Below are positions 8,268 through 16,473 of a DNA stretch of 64,000 nt, in pieces; the stretch's first letter is position 1; each line of letters opens with the position of its first letter. The position numbers and the translations under genes are program-made. This stretch comes from Candidatus Microbacterium colombiense. GTDB taxonomy: Bacteria > Actinomycetota > Actinomycetes > Actinomycetales > Microbacteriaceae. The DNA lies in contig CP119308.1 in assembly GCA_029203165.1 (NCBI GenBank), forward strand, positions 620,001 to 684,000, written 5' to 3'. The notes under the pieces were generated by a model that was not told the origin of the DNA, did no database searches, and worked only from the letters and a program-made list of their open reading frames with translations.

Positions 8268-9245
8268 ATGCCTGTCACCGACGTCATCACCGATGCCGAG
8301 AACCTGACCATGACCGTGGTCGCCGACCTGGCTGCACCGATCGAACGGGTCTGGGCCGCGTACACCGACCCGCAGCAGCTCGAGCGTTTCTGGGGTCCTC
8401 CCGGATGGCCGGCCACCTTCACCAAGTGGGACCACACGGTCGGGGGCCATGCGAACTACACGATGAACGGACCCCGCGGCGAGAAGGCGTCGGGAACGTG
8501 GGAGTTCCTGCGCATCGACGCTCCGCACACCTTCGAGGTGCTCGACGCGTTCGCCGACGACGAGGGCACGCCCGACGAGAACCTGCCCTCGATGCGCATG
8601 GTCTTCACCTTCGAGTCGACCGCCGATGGCACGCGCATGGTCACCACCAGCTACTTCGCCTCGGCTGACGCACTCGAGCAGGTCGTCTCGATGGGCGCCG
8701 TCGAGGGCACCAAGATGGCGATGTCGCAGCTCGACGCCGTGCTGCAGGACCTCCGCGACTACGCCCAGGGCAAGGGCACGCGGGTCGAGCTGATCGACGA
8801 CGTGCACGTGCGCATCACGCGTCTGGTCGAAGGGCCGCGCGAGCTGGTCTGGCGTGCGCACAACGAGCCTGAGCTCATGAAGCAGTGGCTGCTCGGACCC
8901 GACGGCTGGGTGATGACCGACTGCGTCGTCGCCGCCGAGGTGGGCCAGTCGTACCGCACGTCGTGGGCGCCGGTCGGCGACACCGAGGGGCAGCCGTTCG
9001 GATTCGAGGGCGAAGCGCTGTTGATCGACGCTCCTCGTCGGTCGGTGCAGACCGAGCGGATGATCGGGATGCCGATCGAGACGCTCAACGACCTCAACCT
9101 GTATGAAGAGGACGGCGCGACCCTCATCACGTTGTACATCGAGTACCCCGACAAGGACACGCGCGACATGATCCTCGCCACCGGCATGGCCGACGGCATG
9201 GAGACGTCGTACGCCCGCCTCGAGCGCGAGCTGCTCGCCGTCTGA
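8268..9245 (+). CDS. Tandem AHSA1/SRPBCC domain protein
   Basis: 325 residues containing two AHSA1-like START-fold modules. The first is about residues 15-160 (APIERVWAAYTDPQQLERFWGPPGWPATF). The second is about 175-320 (GPRELVWRAHNEPELMKQWLLGPDGW). Each half matches a usual single-domain protein, so this is a fusion or internal duplication. AAGGAG precedes the ATG at 8268, two bases after the ArsR stop. Paired ArsR-AHSA1 operons are common in actinobacteria and are thought to bind hydrophobic small molecules; the ligand is unknown. Confidence 0.85.
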   Translation: MPVTDVITDAENLTMTVVADLAAPIERVWAAYTDPQQLERFWGPPGWPATFTKWDHTVGGHANYTMNGPRGEKASGTWEFLRIDAPHTFEVLDAFADDEGTPDENLPSMRMVFTFESTADGTRMVTTSYFASADALEQVVSMGAVEGTKMAMSQLDAVLQDLRDYAQGKGTRVELIDDVHVRITRLVEGPRELVWRAHNEPELMKQWLLGPDGWVMTDCVVAAEVGQSYRTSWAPVGDTEGQPFGFEGEALLIDAPRRSVQTERMIGMPIETLNDLNLYEEDGATLITLYIEYPDKDTRDMILATGMADGMETSYARLERELLAV

Positions 9246-9249
9246 GCTC

Positions 9250-9335
9250 GTTCATAACTCCTCAGAAACCGGCCGATTCGGCTCGAATCGGCCGGTTTCT
9301 GCGTCTGTCGGCCTCGATTTTGAGGAGTTATGAAC
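9250..9335. terminator. Strong hairpin framed by an inverted repeat
   Basis: CAGAAACCGGCCGATTCG (9263-9280) pairs perfectly with its 18-base complement at 9284-9301 around a three-base loop, five bases after the AHSA1 gene ends. This fits a factor-independent terminator, though no long T-run follows. The hairpin is enclosed by GTTCATAACTCCTCA (9250-9264) and TGAGGAGTTATGAAC (9321-9335), an outer repeat resembling the ones at 44629 and 32251. Confidence 0.75.
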
Positions 9336-9405
9336 GGCGGAGCGCGGTGACCTCGACCGAGCGGGACGCTCGCCGGCCACCCGTCCGGGATAAAGTGGCG
9401 GAACG

Positions 9406-10764
9406 ATGAGGATCACTCGCCGCACTCTGCTTCTGGGCGCCGGCGCCGGCGCTGTCTCGGTGCTGCTCGCGTCGTGCACCCCGGAGCCCGCTCCGCGCCC
9501 CACACCCACTCCCACCCCCACGCGCGACCCGGATCCGGGCGACGGGGTGCCGGCACCGGCCGGGTTCGTGCGCAGCGCCTGGACCACCGATCCGTTCTCG
9601 CACGGGGCCGTCAGCTTCGCCCCCGCCGGGGTGCTGGCGGGCGCCCGCACCGCGCTGGCCACTCCGGTCGCGGACCGGCTGTTCTTCGCCGGCGAAGCCA
9701 CCGATGACGAGGCGCCCGGAACGATGCGCGGTGCGATCGGCTCGGGCGAACGCGTGGTCGACGAAGTCCGTGAACAGGCCGAACGGGGCGAGCGTGTGGC
9801 CGTGATCGGCGCGGGTCTCGCCGGCGCGACCGCAGCCGCGGGGCTGGTGGATGCCGGCATGGAGGTCACGGTCTTCGAGGCGCGTGACCGTGTCGGCGGA
9901 CGTGTGCTCTCGAAGTCGGATGACTCCTGGCCGATGCCCGTGCAACTGGGTGCCTGGCTCTTCGGAGAGGCGGATGCCGATCTGATCGACCGCCTCCGCA
10001 TGCGTGACGTGGGGGTCGTCGATCTCGCCGGCGCGCTCTGGCAGTCGCCCGACGCCGAGACCGAGCCGGTCAGCGAGAAGCCGCTCCAGGCCGCGATCGA
10101 CGCCGCCCAGGCCGCGCCCGAGGACTCGACACTCGCCGACGCCGTGACCGCGGCGGGCGGCGACCTGGAGGATCCGGCGACCGCGGCGCTGCTGGCCTTC
10201 CTCGCCACGCGCTCCGGAGCCGACGCCGATCAGATCTCCAGCTGGTTCCCGCCCTCGCTCGCCACGGGCGATCAGATGGCCGCGCGCGACAGCCTGGTGC
10301 CGTTCGTCGAGCAGGCGCTCGACGGGGTGCGGGTCGGCCTGTCGTCTCCGGTCAGCAGGCTCTCGTACGACGACAGCGGGGTGGGGCTCCGGCTCGGCAC
10401 GGGCGAGGCGTTGTCGTTCGACCGCGTGGTCGTGACCGTGCCGCTCGGCGTGCTGCAGCAGCAGGGGATCGAGTTCGACCCTCCGCTCCCGTTCGGCAAC
10501 CGCGGCGCGATCACCTCGCTCGGTGTGGGTTTCATCGAGGCTATCTGGCTGCGATTCGACGAGCCGTTCGGAGAGTCGGATGCCGCGATCTGGCACACGG
10601 TCGGCGGTGATGCGATGATCCGCACCTGGATCAACCTGCGTCCGGCGACCGGGGAGAACGTGCTGGTCGGGATCGTCGGAGGCGCGGCGGCGGAGGAGTT
10701 CGCAGCACTCGACGACGATGACGCGCTGACCGCCGCGCTCACCTCGCTCCGCGTCTACGCCTAG
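9406..10764 (+). CDS. Flavin amine oxidase-like lipoprotein with circularly permuted domain order
   Basis: The signal peptide has a twin-arginine pair (TRRTLLLGAGAG) and a lipobox ending at C24, so the mature protein is probably a membrane-anchored exported lipoprotein; a Pro/Thr-rich linker follows. The segments expected at the C-terminus of an amine oxidase come first: AWTTDPFSHGAVSF (58-71) and LFFAGEAT (92-99). The FAD-binding N-terminal motif VIGAGLAGATAA starts only at ~133, followed by VFEARDRVGGRV. The protein ends at ALTSLRVYA, just where the relocated tail would normally continue. Each segment occurs once, which argues for permutation rather than a chimera of two genes. Substrate unknown. 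Confidence 0.8.
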   Translation: MRITRRTLLLGAGAGAVSVLLASCTPEPAPRPTPTPTPTRDPDPGDGVPAPAGFVRSAWTTDPFSHGAVSFAPAGVLAGARTALATPVADRLFFAGEATDDEAPGTMRGAIGSGERVVDEVREQAERGERVAVIGAGLAGATAAAGLVDAGMEVTVFEARDRVGGRVLSKSDDSWPMPVQLGAWLFGEADADLIDRLRMRDVGVVDLAGALWQSPDAETEPVSEKPLQAAIDAAQAAPEDSTLADAVTAAGGDLEDPATAALLAFLATRSGADADQISSWFPPSLATGDQMAARDSLVPFVEQALDGVRVGLSSPVSRLSYDDSGVGLRLGTGEALSFDRVVVTVPLGVLQQQGIEFDPPLPFGNRGAITSLGVGFIEAIWLRFDEPFGESDAAIWHTVGGDAMIRTWINLRPATGENVLVGIVGGAAAEEFAALDDDDALTAALTSLRVYA

Positions 10765-10813
10765 GGCGCGGCTGACAACAGGACGAGATCGGTGGACGGC
10801 CCGGTCGCGTGTG

Positions 10814-11161
10814 TCAGCGGAATTCCCGGGCGCGACGGGGCCGGCGGGTCTGCGCGCCGGTCCCGATGGCGAACGTGAGCAGCGCTGCCGTCCAGCAGAT
10901 CACGAGGGAGCCGAGGATGAGCGCGGCGACCACCATCTCGCGGTCGTAGGCCGAGACATCATCTCGGCGTGATTGGACCTGGCCGTACACAAGCCACACG
11001 ACGGTGAGCCCGGGGCCGGCGACCATGAGTCCGGTCACCCAGCGGCTCACTGTCCGGGAGAGGGATCCGCGGCGCGCGGCGGCCGCTGCGGCCTTGGATA
11101 CGCCGATCACCACCAGCGCGCCGATTGTGATCAGCGCTGCGAGCACGATGAACATGTCCAT
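10814..11161 (-). CDS. Small integral membrane protein, unknown function
   Basis: 115 residues with three predicted membrane segments: FIVLAALITIGALVVIGV at the start, GLMVAGPGLTVVWLVYG in the middle and VVAALILGSLVICWTAALLTF near the end. The tail is basic (RRPRRAREFR). No family is recognised. It converges on the amine oxidase gene and lies 33 bp downstream of the Pr6Pr-family gene on the same strand, so the two may be cotranscribed. Confidence 0.65.
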   Translation of the reverse strand: MDMFIVLAALITIGALVVIGVSKAAAAAARRGSLSRTVSRWVTGLMVAGPGLTVVWLVYGQVQSRRDDVSAYDREMVVAALILGSLVICWTAALLTFAIGTGAQTRRPRRAREFR

Positions 11162-11194
11162 GGTTCGGAAGTCTATGCGCGACGCTGCGCCTGA

Positions 11195-11926
11195 CTAACG
11201 CCGGGCGGTCGCACCGGACAGGGCGTGCTCCCTGACGGGGTCGACCTCCGGCGTCGACGTGGGCTCGTCGAGCTGCAACCGCTTCGGCACGGGCATCCGA
11301 CTGATCAGCACGAGTGCCGTGGCGACCACCGCGAAGGTCGCGAGGGCGATGCCGGATGACGCGAGGAACTCGGTCGGTCCACTCACCTGTCGCGGATCGA
11401 GGAAGTAGTACGGGTACCAGCCGATCAGGGGGCCGCGGATCATCGTGAACGCACCCCACACCAGGGGGTAGATGAGCGTCGCGGGGATCACCCGCCACGG
11501 CACCGACCGGTGTCCCGGCGCGAGCGCCCAGGCGATCACGGTGCACGCCGGCAGCCAGAAGTGCAGCACCTGATCGGACCACGGCACATCGATGCGGATG
11601 CCGCGTAGGCCGGCCTGCCAGACGAGCACCGCGAAGACGAGTCCGGCCGTGATCGTCCAGGTCAGCACCATCGCCAGCGCGACCGTGAGCCAGCGCGGGT
11701 CCCGGTCGCGCCGGAGGGCGATGATTCCGCCGATGCTCAGCAGCACGACGAAGACGATGTTGGACTGATTCGTCAGGTACGCGAAGAAGTTCTGACTGGC
11801 GATCGTGAACGAGGCCAGCCCCCAGGCGAGTCGATGGATGAGGGCGACCAGGCACAGCGCGGCCGCACTCAGCCGGAGCAGGCCGAAGACGGTACGCGCC
11901 TTCACCGCTGCGTCGCCGCCGTCCAT
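11195..11926 (-). CDS. Pr6Pr family membrane protein
   Basis: 243 residues with six or seven hydrophobic segments. It carries the family features FFAYLTNQSNIVF near residue 50, a central HFWLPACTVIAW, and PLVWGAFTMIRGPLIGWYPYYFLDP. Function of the family is unknown. It is followed closely on the same strand by the 115-residue membrane protein and preceded by a DoxX gene. Confidence 0.75.
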   Translation of the reverse strand: MDGGDAAVKARTVFGLLRLSAAALCLVALIHRLAWGLASFTIASQNFFAYLTNQSNIVFVVLLSIGGIIALRRDRDPRWLTVALAMVLTWTITAGLVFAVLVWQAGLRGIRIDVPWSDQVLHFWLPACTVIAWALAPGHRSVPWRVIPATLIYPLVWGAFTMIRGPLIGWYPYYFLDPRQVSGPTEFLASSGIALATFAVVATALVLISRMPVPKRLQLDEPTSTPEVDPVREHALSGATARR

Positions 11927-11966
11927 GCCATCAATCGAGTCTACGGACGCGCGAGGGGTGGCTCTG

Positions 11967-12398
11967 TCAGCGTCTCCGAGCCGGCGCCTCCGAGTCGGCG
12001 TCTCCGCGTCGGCGTCGAGGACTGCGCGTCGACCAGAGAGCGAGCCCGATCAGCACCGGCTGGAAGAACAGTCGCACGAAGCGCTTCATGTCGGTGTCGA
12101 GTCCGAAGGCGTCGCGGTGGTGCATCCACTGAGCGATATTGCCGGGGAAGACGGCGACGAAGAACAGAGCCGCGGCGACGCCGACGAGCGGGCGGTGTCT
12201 CCGCGCGACCAGCAGTGCCGACCCCAGGGCGAGCTCGACCGCGCCGGATGCCACGACCGTCACATCGGGATCGAGCGGCAACCACTCCGGGACCTGCGCC
12301 TGAAACTCATCGCGCGCGAAGGTGAGGTGTGAGATACCCGCGAAGACGAGGAACGACCCCAGGAAGACACGGCCGATCGTGCGAGCGACGGAAGACAT
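11967..12398 (-). CDS. DoxX family membrane protein
   Basis: 143 residues with four membrane segments. GRVFLGSFLVFAGISHLTF is the typical DoxX N-terminus, and a later segment resembles FFVAVFPGNIAQW. DoxX-like proteins are associated with redox or membrane stress, but biochemical roles differ between members. It ends 40 bp before the Pr6Pr gene, which suggests cotranscription of the three membrane proteins. Confidence 0.75.
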   Translation of the reverse strand: MSSVARTIGRVFLGSFLVFAGISHLTFARDEFQAQVPEWLPLDPDVTVVASGAVELALGSALLVARRHRPLVGVAAALFFVAVFPGNIAQWMHHRDAFGLDTDMKRFVRLFFQPVLIGLALWSTRSPRRRRGDADSEAPARRR

Positions 12399-12432
12399 GG
12401 TGCGAGTGTACGCGCGGGTCAGATCGAACAGG

Positions 12433-13164
12433 TCAGATCAGTCGGCGGAGCGCTTCGACCAGCGAGACGCCCTGAGCCTCGGCGCGATCGCGCAGGCGGG
12501 CATGCTCCTCGCCCGACAGGGCGAGCCGGAGCTCGATGGGATCGGCGGCCGGAGCGTCCAGACCGTCGAGCAGGTCGGAAGCGTCGGCCCAGAGTGGCGC
12601 CGCCGGTGTCGGCGCGGCCGTGGGGGCTGCGGGCTCGGTATCTGCGGGCTCGGAGAAGGCGAGGGGGACGGATGCCGCAGCCGACGTGCTCGATCCCGTC
12701 TCGCGCGTGAAGCCGGGCCCGCGGCGGGGCTCCTGCTTCTGCTGATAGGCGCGTGCCGCGGCGTTCGCCCGCTCGTCGGCGGCCTCGTTCAGGTCGTCAC
12801 CCGCGTGGCCCTTGACCCACGAGAACTCGACGGTGCGGCCGCGCATCGCCTCGTCGATCCCCTCGAGCAGGTCGCGGTTGAGCACGGGGCCGCCGTCGGA
12901 CTTGCGCCATCCGCGGCGCTTCCAGCCCGGCATCCATTTGGTGACGGAGTCGATCACGTAGCGGCTGTCGCACCAGATGTGCAGCTTCTCGTCGGAGCCG
13001 GCCGTCGCCTTCAGCAGCTCGAGCACGGCCTGCAGCTCGCCCTGATTGTTGGTGCCGTGCGGGGAACCGCCCGCTCCCCAGTTATCGTCGTCGATGTACC
13101 AGGCCCAGCCGTTGGGGCCGGGGTTGCCCAGGGCGGAGCCGTCTGCGGCGGCGGTGATCGTCAT
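12433..13164 (-). CDS. rnhA: Ribonuclease HI with C-terminal extension
   Basis: Degrades the RNA strand of RNA-DNA hybrids in the cytoplasm. The four acidic catalytic residues are visible: D8 (AADGSALGNPG), E43 (NNQGELQAV), D66 (IWCDSRYVID) and D131 (NEAADERAN), with H121 in VKGHAGDDLN. The catalytic domain covers about residues 1-142. It is followed by a Pro/Ala-rich linker and an about 40-residue helical C-terminal module (IELRLALSGEEHARLRDRAE). That tail is absent from the short classical enzyme; its role is unknown. Confidence 0.9.
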   Translation of the reverse strand: MTITAAADGSALGNPGPNGWAWYIDDDNWGAGGSPHGTNNQGELQAVLELLKATAGSDEKLHIWCDSRYVIDSVTKWMPGWKRRGWRKSDGGPVLNRDLLEGIDEAMRGRTVEFSWVKGHAGDDLNEAADERANAAARAYQQKQEPRRGPGFTRETGSSTSAAASVPLAFSEPADTEPAAPTAAPTPAAPLWADASDLLDGLDAPAADPIELRLALSGEEHARLRDRAEAQGVSLVEALRRLI

Positions 13165-13216
13165 CCCTCAACCGTAGCCGCGGGTGACGACGTGACCCGA
13201 CGCCGGCCCATCCCGA

Positions 13217-13456
13217 TCAGGCTTCGGGCTCGTCCTCCGGCTCGCGATTCTCGATCGAGACGGCCGCGGGAGGCGGGGGAGCGACCGGGAACACGATGGA
13301 GCTCACCGAGGCGCCCAACCCGAGCGCCATCGGATCGACGGCGGGGATCGCGTCGAGCACGTCGGAATCCTCGCGCTCGAGAGGCTCGGACGGAAGCCCG
13401 GCCCACTGGTTCTCTTCGTCCTCGGGGCGGTGCTGGAACAATCCCATACCACCCAT
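13217..13456 (-). CDS. Small acidic hypothetical protein
   Basis: 79 residues starting MGGMGLFQHRPEDEENQW. The ATG at 13456 follows GGAGG by only three bases; the ATG at 13447 (MGLFQH) is an alternative with a longer spacing. The protein is rich in D, E and P, with no membrane segment and no recognised domain. A longer upstream reading frame exists but runs through the 19-base tandem repeat and is not credible. Confidence 0.55.
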   Translation of the reverse strand: MGGMGLFQHRPEDEENQWAGLPSEPLEREDSDVLDAIPAVDPMALGLGASVSSIVFPVAPPPPAAVSIENREPEDEPEA

Positions 13457-13488
13457 TGTCCTCCGTCCGACCCGAGAATTCACCTGCG

Positions 13489-13642
13489 CCGCGAGACGCA
13501 CCTCTCGCCGCGAGACACGCCTTTCGCCGCGAGACATCACGTCTGCCGCGGTGTCTTGCGCGGGAAGTGGTGTCTCGCGCGGGAAGTGGCGCCTCGCGCG
13601 GGAAGTGGTGTCTCGCGCGGGAAGTGGCGCCTCGCGGCAGGG
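13489..13642. repeat. 19-bp tandem repeats with opposing GCGAGAC words
   Basis: TGTCTCGCGCGGGAAGTGG and its variant CGCCTCGCGCGGGAAGTGG alternate at 13552, 13571, 13590, 13609 and 13628, a strict 19-base period. Upstream, three opposing words containing GCGAGAC lie between 13489 and 13540. The whole could fold into alternative hairpins. A related word (GCGAGACACCACGTC) occurs at 57990. There are no unique spacers, so it is not a CRISPR array. Confidence 0.85.
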
Positions 13643-13655
13643 AACGCGCGCGGGC

Positions 13656-13988
13656 TCAGCCAGCAGGATGCGACGCGTCGCGCACGGCCTGAACCAGGGT
13701 GAGCCAGGGGCCTGCGAGTTGAGAGTCGGGCAGCTCGCGTTCGCGGCGCTCGGCGGGTGTGCGCACGCGGATGCTCCAGACGAAGCGGTCCGCGCCGGCG
13801 GCGGCATCCGTGTCGTCATCCCAGGGGCAGCTCTCGATCAGTGCGATCCACTCGGGCACCTGGGACGGCTCCGCCTCGACCCGCCAGCGACGACTGATGC
13901 CGGCGACGCCCCCGGAGCGCACCACCGCGATGACGACCTGGTGCTCGGCCGGCGCGTGCTCGTCACTCGGTGGAAGGGACTCGCTCAT
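13656..13988 (-). CDS. Emfourin-like protealysin inhibitor
   Basis: 110 residues. The sequence VVIAVVRSGGVAGISRRWRVE and the C-terminal DRFVWSIRVR fit the emfourin family, small proteins encoded beside M4 protealysins that inhibit them. The ATG at 13988 has GGGAG nine bases upstream; another ATG at 13994 is possible. The start lies inside the end of the M4 peptidase gene in another frame, so translation of inhibitor and enzyme is coupled. This pairing is the main support for the call. Confidence 0.82.
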   Translation of the reverse strand: MSESLPPSDEHAPAEHQVVIAVVRSGGVAGISRRWRVEAEPSQVPEWIALIESCPWDDDTDAAAGADRFVWSIRVRTPAERRERELPDSQLAGPWLTLVQAVRDASHPAG

Positions 13989-15033
13989 GGTCATAGACTC
14001 CCACGGCGGTCCACGCGCGTCGAGCCGCCGCCCCCGTGCCCTCGTCGACGGCGCTCGCCGCAGCGACCGTGGCATCGGCGAACTCGGTGAACGTCGCCGT
14101 ACTCGACAGGCCGCCCGTGAGCGCGCGGTACCAGACGAGTCCCGCGTGCTCCCAGGCGTTGCCGCCGAGGTCGATCGCGAACAGGGCGAACGCTCGGTTC
14201 GGGATGCCGGAGTTGATGTGCACGCCACCGTTGTCTTCCGTCGTGCGCACGAAGCCGCTCATGTGGGCGGGCTGCGGATCCTTGCCGAGCTCATCGTCGT
14301 CGTACGCGGTGCCAGGCTCGATCATCGAGCGGAGCGCGACGCCCTGCACGGCATCCGTGAAGATCTCGGAGCCGATCAGCCAGGTCGCCTGGTCTGCCGT
14401 CTGCCCGAGCAGGTACTGCTCGGTGAGGGCGCCGAAGACATCGGCGATCGACTCGTTCAGTGCGCCGGGCTGGCCCTGGTACTCGAGGTTCGCGGTGTGC
14501 TGCACGACGCCGTGCGCCAGCTCGTGACCGATGACCGTGGTCGATGCCGTGAAGTGCTGGAACACCTCGCCGTCGCCGTCGCCGAACACCATGCGCTCGC
14601 CATCCCAGAACGCGTTGTCGTAGTCGACGCCGTAGTGCACGGTCGCGTCGAGAGGAGCACCGGCATCGTCGAGCGAGTTGCGGCCGAATGCCGAGAGCAG
14701 CAGTTCGAACGTCGCGCCGAGCCCGTCGAACGCCTGGTTCGCTGCCTCGTCGTCGACCGGCCCGTCGTCTTCGCCGCGCACCAGCGCGCCGGGGAGCGTC
14801 TGCGTGTTGCCCGCATCGCTGACGGTGCGGTTCGGCGCATCGGACAGCTGTGCCACGAGATCGCCGTTCTCGTTGATCGACAGGTCGATGCGCGCGCGGA
14901 ACGGCGGGCGACCCGCGGTGAGGGTCTGGCGGGCGGCGGCCGCGGCCTTGGGGAAGCGGCCCGACTCGGCCAGACGCGCGAGCAGGTAGGAGGGGACGAC
15001 ACCGTGACTCTCGACCGCTGCTGAGCTGCTCAT
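13963..15033 (-). CDS. Protealysin-like M4 family metallopeptidase
   Basis: Zinc endopeptidase of 356 residues. The zinc motif HELAH is at 170-174 and the third zinc ligand is E194 in NESIADVF. A short N-terminal propeptide region contains PSYLLARLAE (14-23), resembling the propeptide motif of protealysin-type enzymes. There is no classical signal peptide, as in other protealysins, so export or an intracellular role is unresolved. The inhibitor gene starts within its last codons. The start codon is 111 bp from the divergent AztD-like gene. Confidence 0.9.
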   Translation of the reverse strand: MSSSAAVESHGVVPSYLLARLAESGRFPKAAAAARQTLTAGRPPFRARIDLSINENGDLVAQLSDAPNRTVSDAGNTQTLPGALVRGEDDGPVDDEAANQAFDGLGATFELLLSAFGRNSLDDAGAPLDATVHYGVDYDNAFWDGERMVFGDGDGEVFQHFTASTTVIGHELAHGVVQHTANLEYQGQPGALNESIADVFGALTEQYLLGQTADQATWLIGSEIFTDAVQGVALRSMIEPGTAYDDDELGKDPQPAHMSGFVRTTEDNGGVHINSGIPNRAFALFAIDLGGNAWEHAGLVWYRALTGGLSSTATFTEFADATVAAASAVDEGTGAAARRAWTAVGVYDHERVPSTE

Positions 15034-15111
15034 GGTGCGACCCTACGCCGGGCCTCGGACCTTCGGCGAGGACGCGCGCGGCTCTCCTTCCACCACGACA
15101 CTGAACTTGAG

Positions 15112-15130
15112 ATTGAGAATCGTTATCAAT
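15112..15130. promoter_or_regulatory. Zur/Fur-type box upstream of AztD-like genes
   Basis: ATTGAGAATCGTTATCAAT is a near-perfect 19-base dyad of the Fur-superfamily type, placed 14 bases before the ATG of the first AztD-like gene. Because AztD proteins deliver zinc, the regulator is more likely Zur than Fur. Repression under zinc sufficiency is inferred. Confidence 0.7.
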
Positions 15131-15144
15131 AAGGTGAGAGTCCT

Positions 15145-16410
15145 ATGGACACCCCCTCCTCTCTCGGCCGGACAATCCGGACAGCCGGTCTGCTCGCCTC
15201 GCTCCTCGTCCTCAGTGGATGCGCCGCGGCACCGAACGCCACGGCACCGAGCGCCGCGCCTGCACCGAGCCCGACGGCATCCGCCGCATCCGATGGCCAT
15301 GGGGTCGATGGGGGATCCGCCTCCGAGGTCTCGTCGCCCGCGTCGGCTCTGATCATCGGCGACGAGAACGGCGGGATCACCCTCCTCGATCTCGCCACCG
15401 AAACCCGCGAGAGCCTGCGCGCCGGAGAGGGGGATGCCGACAGCATCCAGAGCGACGGCCGATTCGTCTACGTGACCCACGCCGACCGCGCCGCCGTCGA
15501 TGTGATCGACACCGCCCGCTGGACCGTCCCGCACGGCGACCACACGCACTCCTTCCGCGGCGAGCCCCGCCTCGTCGGCACCCTCGCGGGCGACGGCGAC
15601 CTCGTTGTCACGGCCGGTGAACAGCGCGCCGCCCTGCAGTTCCCCGGGGAGTTCCTCGTCATCTCCCACGAAGAGCTCGCCCACGAAGAGCTCACCCCCG
15701 AAGCCGACGCCCTCGCCGAGATCGAGCGCCGCCCGTCCGACGCCACCGGCCCGATCGTGCCCTTCGCCGACCATCTCCTCATCCCCACCGCCGACACCAG
15801 CATCGAGATCGCGGATGCCGACGGCGCCCCGCTCTCCGGCGAAGGGATGCCCTGCACCGACGTCACGGATGCCGACGTCACCCGTGTCGGGGTCGTGTTC
15901 GCCTGCGCCGAGGGCGCCGTGCTGTTCACGCGCGAGGTCGGCGGCGCCGTCGTGGGTGAGAGCATCCCCACCCCGCATGGGGCGCCGGCGCCCACGCAGC
16001 TGAGCGGCCGTGCCGATCGTCCCGACCTCGCCGGGATCGCCGGTGACCGGGGTGCATGGCTGCTCGACGTGCGCGCCCGCGCCTGGACGCTGCTGCCATC
16101 CGACGTGCCGCTCGTCGCGGCGGTCGCGATCGGCGACGACGAGAGCCGCACGATCGTGCTCGACTCCGAAGGGCGGGTGCGGATTCTCGACCCCACCGGA
16201 GAGGTGCTCGTCCGCACGGAGCCCCTGCTCGCGGCATCCGTCGCCGACCCGTCGACCCGCGAGCGGGTGCGGCTGATCGTCGACGCCCAGCACGTCTACG
16301 TCTCCGACCCCGCATCCGGCGCGGTGTACGAGCTCGACCACCGCGACTCCCTCCACATCACCCGAACCTTCGCCGACCTCGACCCCTGGTTCCTGCAACT
16401 GGTCGGCTGA
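15145..16410 (+). CDS. AztD-like zinc chaperone lipoprotein, paralog 1
   Basis: 421 residues. The signal peptide ends in the lipobox LVLSGC with C26, then a Ser/Pro/Ala linker. The remaining domain repeats short beta-strand units, as in a beta-propeller. It has HGDHTH at 130-135 after IDTARWTVP, which matches the His-rich loop of AztD zinc metallochaperones that hand zinc to the AztC binding protein of a zinc ABC importer. It sits directly behind a Zur/Fur-type box and is followed 63 bp later by a second AztD-like gene. The AztABC transporter itself is not in the window. Confidence 0.72.
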   Translation: MDTPSSLGRTIRTAGLLASLLVLSGCAAAPNATAPSAAPAPSPTASAASDGHGVDGGSASEVSSPASALIIGDENGGITLLDLATETRESLRAGEGDADSIQSDGRFVYVTHADRAAVDVIDTARWTVPHGDHTHSFRGEPRLVGTLAGDGDLVVTAGEQRAALQFPGEFLVISHEELAHEELTPEADALAEIERRPSDATGPIVPFADHLLIPTADTSIEIADADGAPLSGEGMPCTDVTDADVTRVGVVFACAEGAVLFTREVGGAVVGESIPTPHGAPAPTQLSGRADRPDLAGIAGDRGAWLLDVRARAWTLLPSDVPLVAAVAIGDDESRTIVLDSEGRVRILDPTGEVLVRTEPLLAASVADPSTRERVRLIVDAQHVYVSDPASGAVYELDHRDSLHITRTFADLDPWFLQLVG

Positions 16411-16473
16411 CCGCCACCGACGGATCCCTCCGTCGCGCGCACCCGCGCACCCCCTGAGAAAGAGAGGACACCC

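Noticed and set aside
13489..13642. Regular repeats considered as a CRISPR array
   Set aside because: Repeats follow each other directly with no unique spacers and no cas genes nearby.
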